From contig CAUSKK010000002.1 in assembly GCA_963532425.1 (NCBI GenBank), positions 62,001 through 126,000 on the forward strand: a stretch of DNA of 64,000 nt, given 5' to 3'. Under the pieces are notes generated by a model. The model was not told the DNA's origin and ran no database searches. It saw nothing but the letters and a program-made list of their open reading frames with translations. Positions 59,708-64,000 of the stretch are shown here, piece after piece (position 1 is the first letter of the stretch; each line of letters begins with the position of its first letter). The DNA is from CAUSKK01 sp963532425 (GTDB lineage Bacteria; Pseudomonadota; Gammaproteobacteria; Cardiobacteriales; Cardiobacteriaceae). A program made the position numbers and the translations under genes.

Positions 59708-60777
59708 ATAACCCCATTCTTCAACCCATCAATCGTTTCCTGAGCAACCCCTCGCTGGTTGCTCTCGTCATTTTTTTCGGCAGCATCGGGGCGATTTTCT
59801 ACTTCATGGGCTCCTGGCTGGTGCCCCTGATTATCTCCATCGCCATCGCCTACCTGCTGGAGGGCGTCGTTTACCAGCTGGAACGCTCCGGCGTGCGCCG
59901 CATTCTGGCCGTCAGCGTTGTTTTCAGCGCCTTCTGCGCCGGCATCTTCTACATCCTCACCGAGGTGGTGCCCACCATCATCGAGCAGACGAAGAACCTG
60001 TTCATCGCCATTCCGACGCTGATTGGTCAGCTCCAGGAAAAGCTGCTGCTGTTGCCGAAGCGCTTCTCCAGTTTTTTCACCGTCGCCGATGTCAATGGCT
60101 TCATTTCCAGCCTGACCGCCGAAATCACCAATTTCAGCAAAACCCTGTTTTCCACCAAACTGTTTTCCTCGCTGGTGTTCCTCATCACCATTCTGGTTTA
60201 TTTCGTGCTGGTGCCGCTGCTGGTTTTTTTCCTGCTCAAGGACAAGAAGGAAATCCTGCGCTGGCTCGGCAAATTCATGCCGGAAAAGAGCCAAATCATT
60301 CACGAAATCTGGAAAGAGGTGGATGTGCAGATTGGCAACTACATTCGCGGCAAATTCAGCGAAATTCTCATTGTCTGGGTGCTGTGCCTGATTCCCTTCT
60401 ATTACTTTGATTTGAACTATTGGCTGCTGCTGAGTTTTCTCGTCGGCCTGTCGGTGCTGATTCCCTACATCGGCGCCACCCTGGTAACCATTCCGGTGCT
60501 GGTGGTGGCCTATATGCAGTTCGGCGCCAGCTCCAGCTTCTACTGGATTATCACCGCCTACAGCATCATTCAAATCATCGACGGCAACGTCTTCGTGCCG
60601 CTGATTTTCTCCGAGGCGGTCAATATCCACCCGGTGGCCATCATCACCGCCGTGCTGGTCTTCGGCGGCCTCTGGGGCTTCTGGGGCATTTTCTTTGCCA
60701 TTCCGCTGGCCACGCTGGTCAAAGCCATCATGGAAGCCTGGCAGCGCTACGGCATCGCCCAGGAAAACGGCGACTGA
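59704..60777 (+). CDS. AI-2E/PerM-family transporter
   Basis: The 357-residue protein has about eight helices and the family signatures: MGSWLVPLIISIAIAYLLEG near the start, EVVPTIIEQTKNL, FFLLKDKKEILRW in the middle and GLSVLIPYIGATLVTIPV, then the C-terminal GLWGFWGIFFAIPLATLVKAI. Members act as exporters (AI-2, Na+) or have unknown substrates. It overlaps hemY by 4 bases, so it may be the tail of the haem operon. One palindrome is read as Lys-Arg-Phe near residue 119. Confidence 0.9.
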   Translation: MNNPILQPINRFLSNPSLVALVIFFGSIGAIFYFMGSWLVPLIISIAIAYLLEGVVYQLERSGVRRILAVSVVFSAFCAGIFYILTEVVPTIIEQTKNLFIAIPTLIGQLQEKLLLLPKRFSSFFTVADVNGFISSLTAEITNFSKTLFSTKLFSSLVFLITILVYFVLVPLLVFFLLKDKKEILRWLGKFMPEKSQIIHEIWKEVDVQIGNYIRGKFSEILIVWVLCLIPFYYFDLNYWLLLSFLVGLSVLIPYIGATLVTIPVLVVAYMQFGASSSFYWIITAYSIIQIIDGNVFVPLIFSEAVNIHPVAIITAVLVFGGLWGFWGIFFAIPLATLVKAIMEAWQRYGIAQENGD

Positions 60778-60820
60778 GCGCCGCCGTGCTCTCCCTATTC
60801 TCAACTCGTGGAAATCTTTT

Positions 60821-62383
60821 ATGAATCTTTCCCATCGTTTTAGCGCCTTCAATCTTTTTGCCGGCGGCTTTCTCACGGCCACGGTCATTCTTTTCCTCAT
60901 CTGGGGGCTGGGCTTCACCCACTACCACGCCCCCTATCTGTTCATGCTGTCGGCGCTCTTTGGTTTGTTCATGGCCTTCAACATCGGCGGCAACGACGTG
61001 GCCAACTCCTTCGGCACCTCCGTCGGCGCCGGCACCCTCTCCGTCCCTCAGGCCCTGGCCATCGCCGCCATCTTCGAGGTGTCCGGGGCGCTGATTGCCG
61101 GCGGCGAGGTTACCGACACCATTCGCAAGGGCATCGTCGATTTGGAGCAGCTGGACATTCAGCCGCTGCAGCTGGTCTACATCATGATGAGTTCGCTCAT
61201 TGCGGCGGCCCTGTGGCTGCTCTTCGCCACCCACAAGGGCTGGCCGGTTTCCACCACCCATTCCATCGTCGGCGCCATCGTCGGCGCGGCCCTGGTCATG
61301 GGCACCGTGCTGGACCAGCCGCAGCCGCTGAATATGGTGCGCTGGCGCCAGATTGGCCACATCGTGCTGTCCTGGGTGATTTCGCCGGTGCTGGGCGGGC
61401 TGATGTCCTACCTGGTCTTCCGGCTCATCAAGGAAAAAATCCTGCTGCTCGGCGAAATCGAGCACGAAAAATATGCCCAGCGCGTCAATACCCGCCGCCT
61501 GACCCAGAAGGCCGGCGAGGAGAGCCCGGAGCCGGAAGCGCTTCCCCCGGAGCCCGAGCCCGCGCCGCCGGCACCGCCGCAGCCCTGGCATAAGAAGCTC
61601 AGCAAAACCCTGGGCCAGCTCGGCCAGAGCATGCAGGGCGTCGAGGAACAGAAGCTGGAGGAGGAGGCCTATCCCCGGGTGCGGCGGGTGCGCAAGGTTT
61701 ACCTGCCGCTGATTGCCGCCGCCGGCGTGCTGATTGTGGGCTATATGCTGATTTTCAAAGGGCTAAAAAATCTGGCCCTGGATTTGAGTTCCGGCCAATA
61801 TCTGACCATCTTCGCCATCCTCGGCCTGCTGAGCTGGTTCATCACCAAGCGCTTCACCGGCCGCTTCCGCAGCCACCAGCTCGCCCGGATTACCTACATT
61901 TTCTTCAGCTGGATGCAGGTGCTGACCGCCTCCTGCTTTGCCTTTAGCCACGGTTCCAACGACATTGCCAACGCCATCGGCCCCTTCGCCGCCATTCTGG
62001 AGGTGCTGAAACGGCAAACGCTGGTGCTGGACGCGCCCATTCCCTTCTATGCCATGCTGGCCTTCGGCATTGCCCTGGTGGCCGGCCTCTGGTTCATTGG
62101 CAAGGAGGTCATCGCCACCGTCGGCACCCACCTGGCCGCCATGAGCCCGGCCTCGGGCTTCACCGCCGAGCTGTCCGCTGCCATCGTGGTGCTGCTGGCC
62201 TCGTCCCTGGGCCTGCCGGTGTCCAGCACGCACATTCTCGTCGGCGCCGTGCTCGGCATCGGCCTGGTCAATAGAAATGCCAACTGGCGGCTGATGAAAC
62301 CCATTGCCCTGGCCTGGATAATCACCGTGCCCATCGCCAGCATCATCGCCGCCCTGAGCTGTGCGCTTTTGCTCCGCTTCTAG
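60821..62383 (+). CDS. PiT-family inorganic phosphate transporter
   Basis: The 520-residue carrier shows the two repeated PiT signatures: FNIGGNDVANSFGTSVGAG near residue 53 and SHGSNDIANAIGPFAAIL near 380, each followed by a conserved STTHS or SSTHI motif. About 11 helices flank a large cytoplasmic loop (about residues 215-300) with a Pro/Glu-rich run that carries a palindrome read as Glu-Ala-Leu. PiT proteins use H+ or Na+ to import metal phosphate. The start at 60821 is preceded by only a weak SD. No pho regulon box is evident. Confidence 0.93.
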   Translation: MNLSHRFSAFNLFAGGFLTATVILFLIWGLGFTHYHAPYLFMLSALFGLFMAFNIGGNDVANSFGTSVGAGTLSVPQALAIAAIFEVSGALIAGGEVTDTIRKGIVDLEQLDIQPLQLVYIMMSSLIAAALWLLFATHKGWPVSTTHSIVGAIVGAALVMGTVLDQPQPLNMVRWRQIGHIVLSWVISPVLGGLMSYLVFRLIKEKILLLGEIEHEKYAQRVNTRRLTQKAGEESPEPEALPPEPEPAPPAPPQPWHKKLSKTLGQLGQSMQGVEEQKLEEEAYPRVRRVRKVYLPLIAAAGVLIVGYMLIFKGLKNLALDLSSGQYLTIFAILGLLSWFITKRFTGRFRSHQLARITYIFFSWMQVLTASCFAFSHGSNDIANAIGPFAAILEVLKRQTLVLDAPIPFYAMLAFGIALVAGLWFIGKEVIATVGTHLAAMSPASGFTAELSAAIVVLLASSLGLPVSSTHILVGAVLGIGLVNRNANWRLMKPIALAWIITVPIASIIAALSCALLLRF

Positions 62384-62403
62384 GCACCGAGCTTTTCCCT
62401 TCT

Positions 62404-62427
62404 GGCCCGCCCCGGCGGGCCTTTTTT
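62404..62427 (+). terminator. Terminator of the PiT gene
   Basis: GGCCCGCC-CC-GGCGGGCC, a perfect 8-bp stem, followed by six T. Confidence 0.9.
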
Positions 62428-62795
62428 ATGGCCCCACCGGGACGCGCTCCAGCGCCAACGGCGCGCCGGGCGCCGCGAGCCCCCAAAGGGGGCGCAGCAA
62501 CCGCTTCCCACTGGGGCTAAATGAAGCGCTTCGGTCTAGAACAGGCCGGGGCGTGTTTTTCTGAAAGAAGCGCTTCCCCTTGCAGGCCTTTAGAACGAAG
62601 CGCTCCCTCTTTTCTGGGATTCATGGAATCAGGCTGGGCGGGCTGAAGCGCTTCGGGCTAGCACCCCAGCAAGAAGCACTTCCCGCCAAACCGCCTCCAA
62701 AAAAGAAGCGCTCCCCCTTCTTCAGGGGGAACGCTTCTAAAAGTTTGCCCGGGCCGGGGCGTTGGATTGGCACCGGCCGAAGCGCTTCAGTCGGA
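62428..62795. repeat. Short palindrome tract between the PiT gene and mnmG
   Basis: Four exact GAAGCGCTTC copies and several variants, with mixed polarity. The element shared with 17772 lies at 62475-62508, and the mnmG terminator at 62699-62737. No gene is supported. Confidence 0.78.
62699..62737 (-). terminator. Terminator of mnmG built on palindrome arms
   Basis: On the minus strand GAAGCG and TCCCCC pair with GGGGGA and CGCTTC (one mismatch between the two blocks, 7-base loop), followed by six T. Confidence 0.82.
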
Positions 62796-64000
62796 CTAAT
62801 CCTCCGGCGGCAGCGAAGCGCTTCCCCGTTGCTTTTTGAAGTAAATCAATAGTAAAGACAGCGCCGCCGGCGTGATGCCCTGCACCCGGCTGGCCTGGTC
62901 GAGGTTCTCCGGCTGGATGCGGTTCAGTTTTTCGCGCAGTTCGGCGGAAATGCCGCTGATTTGGCCATAGTCGAAGTTGCTCGGCAGGCGCTGGGCCCGG
63001 CTGGCGGCCAGCTGGGCGATTTCCTCCTCCTGGCGGCGCAGGTAGCCATCGTATTTGGCGTGAATGTCAATCTGGGCGATGACCTCGGCGTCCAGTTCCG
63101 GTGCGGCGAATTCCTCCAGGGCCTGGAGGTCGGCATAGCTAATTTCCGGCCGTTTCAACAGCTCGGCGGCGCGCACATTGTGGGCGAGGCCGAAGCGCTC
63201 CCCCCGAATCAGCACCGTCTGCAGCCGGGCCTGCTCCCGCTCCAGGGCCTCGGCCTTGCGGGCCCAGGCGGCGAAGCGCTCCCCGCTGACACAGCCCAGT
63301 TCGTGGCCGATGGCGGTCAGGCGCTGGTCGGCGTTGTCCTCGCGCAGCAGGAGCCGATGCTCGGCCCGGCTGGTGAACATGCGGTAGGGCTCGCTGGTGC
63401 CCTGGGTGATGAGGTCGTCGATGAGCACGCCCAGATAGGCCTGCTCCCGGGTCGGATACCAGGGTTCCAAATCCCGGGCCCGGCGGGCGGCGTTGATGCC
63501 GGCCAGCAGGCCCTGGGCGGCGGCCTCCTCGTAGCCGGTGGTGCCGTTGATTTGGCCGGCGAAGTAGAGATTGGCCAGGGCCTTGGTTTCCAGCGAGTGC
63601 TTCAGGCCCTGGGGATTGAAATAGTCGTACTCGATGGCATAGCCGGGCCGGGTGATGACGGCCTTTTCCAGGCCGCGCATGGAGCGGATATAGAGCCACT
63701 GGGCCTCGAAGGGCAGGCTGGTGGAAACGCCGTTGGGATAGAGCTCGCTGGTGCTCAGGCTCTCCGGCTCGATGAAGACCTGGTGGCTGTCCTTGTCGGC
63801 GAAGCGCATGATTTTGTCCTCGATGGACGGGCAGTAGCGCGGGCCGACGCCCTCGATAACGCCGGTGTACATGGGCGACTGGTCGAGATAGCGGCGGATG
63901 ATGTCGTGGGTGGCGGCGTTGGTGTGGGCGATGTGGCAACAGACCTGGCGCGGGTGGGGCCGGCGGTCATAGGAAAAATAGGGCGTCGGCTCGTCGCCGG
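62796..64000 (-). CDS. mnmG: tRNA uridine-5-carboxymethylaminomethyl modification enzyme MnmG (C-terminal part)
   Basis: MnmG with MnmE modifies the wobble uridine of tRNAs. The frame runs to the right edge, so the N-terminal FAD site is outside the window; 401 residues are visible. Landmarks: CCHIAHTNAATHDIIRRYLD, RYCPSIEDKIMRFADK, TRPGYAIEYDYFNPQGLK, YFAGQINGTTGYEEAAAQGLLAGINAA and FTSRAEHRLLLREDNAD. The extreme C-terminus departs from the family: after LLLIYFKKQ it reads RGSASLPPED, encoded by a palindrome copy, where homologues end differently. Confidence 0.96.
   Translation of the reverse strand, partial: GDEPTPYFSYDRRPHPRQVCCHIAHTNAATHDIIRRYLDQSPMYTGVIEGVGPRYCPSIEDKIMRFADKDSHQVFIEPESLSTSELYPNGVSTSLPFEAQWLYIRSMRGLEKAVITRPGYAIEYDYFNPQGLKHSLETKALANLYFAGQINGTTGYEEAAAQGLLAGINAARRARDLEPWYPTREQAYLGVLIDDLITQGTSEPYRMFTSRAEHRLLLREDNADQRLTAIGHELGCVSGERFAAWARKAEALEREQARLQTVLIRGERFGLAHNVRAAELLKRPEISYADLQALEEFAAPELDAEVIAQIDIHAKYDGYLRRQEEEIAQLAASRAQRLPSNFDYGQISGISAELREKLNRIQPENLDQASRVQGITPAALSLLLIYFKKQRGSASLPPED

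Overview
The window is high-GC, gene-dense chromosomal DNA from a gammaproteobacterium. This rests on gene content and order: rpsU-(yqeY)-dnaG-rpoD, dsbD-aroQ-accB-accC-prmA, hemC-hemD-hemX-hemY, ampG with MepK-type peptidases, and homodimeric-type aceE with aceF. A member of the Cardiobacteriales or a similar host-associated lineage is plausible, but nothing seen here proves the family. I saw no rRNA, tRNA, CRISPR array, insertion sequence or prophage.

Layout: 1-1940, end of an unknown gene, three tandem 39-bp hairpin repeats and a large repeat tract. 1941-5699, membrane protein, zinc-independent-type L36, coaD, a murein-lipoprotein-like gene and glmU. 5911-11651, two Tat-exported MepK-like peptidases, ampG and an FtsK-like N-domain gene that lacks the motor. 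11784-17727, aceE, aceF, typA. 18223-21225, QseB/QseC-like two-component pair, a membrane protein and a toxin gene with a short antitoxin. 21336-30205 (minus), a DUF4198 protein, pheA, and the prmA-accC-accB-aroQ-dsbD operon. 30383-35711, fxsA, yrdA, rpsU, yqeY, dnaG, rpoD. 36105-41858, anmK, a secreted protein, glnB, pyrB, azlD, azlC and a TehA-type channel. 43362-51109 (minus), a D-amino-acid set (FAD oxidase, DpkA-like reductase, NhaC), a polar amino acid ABC importer and two unknown genes. 52319-55488 (minus), tsaD, two small lipoproteins, argH. 55589-62383, hemC, hemD, hemX, hemY, an AI-2E/PerM protein and a PiT phosphate transporter. 62796-64000, the C-terminal part of mnmG.

The outstanding feature is the 10-bp palindrome GAAGCGCTTC. 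By hand I count roughly 100 exact copies packed into seven non-coding tracts (about 0.3-1.7 kb each, often one copy per 40-60 bp) and about 25 more inside genes. Under equal base frequencies about 0.06 copies would be expected in 64 kb. Copies are separated by short spacers that belong to recurrent families, and some blocks have been duplicated whole. The tracts have a consistent left-right polarity that differs between tracts. Pairs of the palindrome form several intrinsic terminators. Inside genes the motif reads as Glu-Ala-Leu, Lys-Arg-Phe or Ser-Ala-Ser depending on frame (both strands give the same three), and it sits mostly in linkers and termini; it is iterated in the long proline-rich tail of the FtsK-like protein. 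What it does (DNA uptake signal, chromosome organisation, mobile miniature repeat, or a by-product of a repair or methylation system) cannot be decided from the sequence alone.
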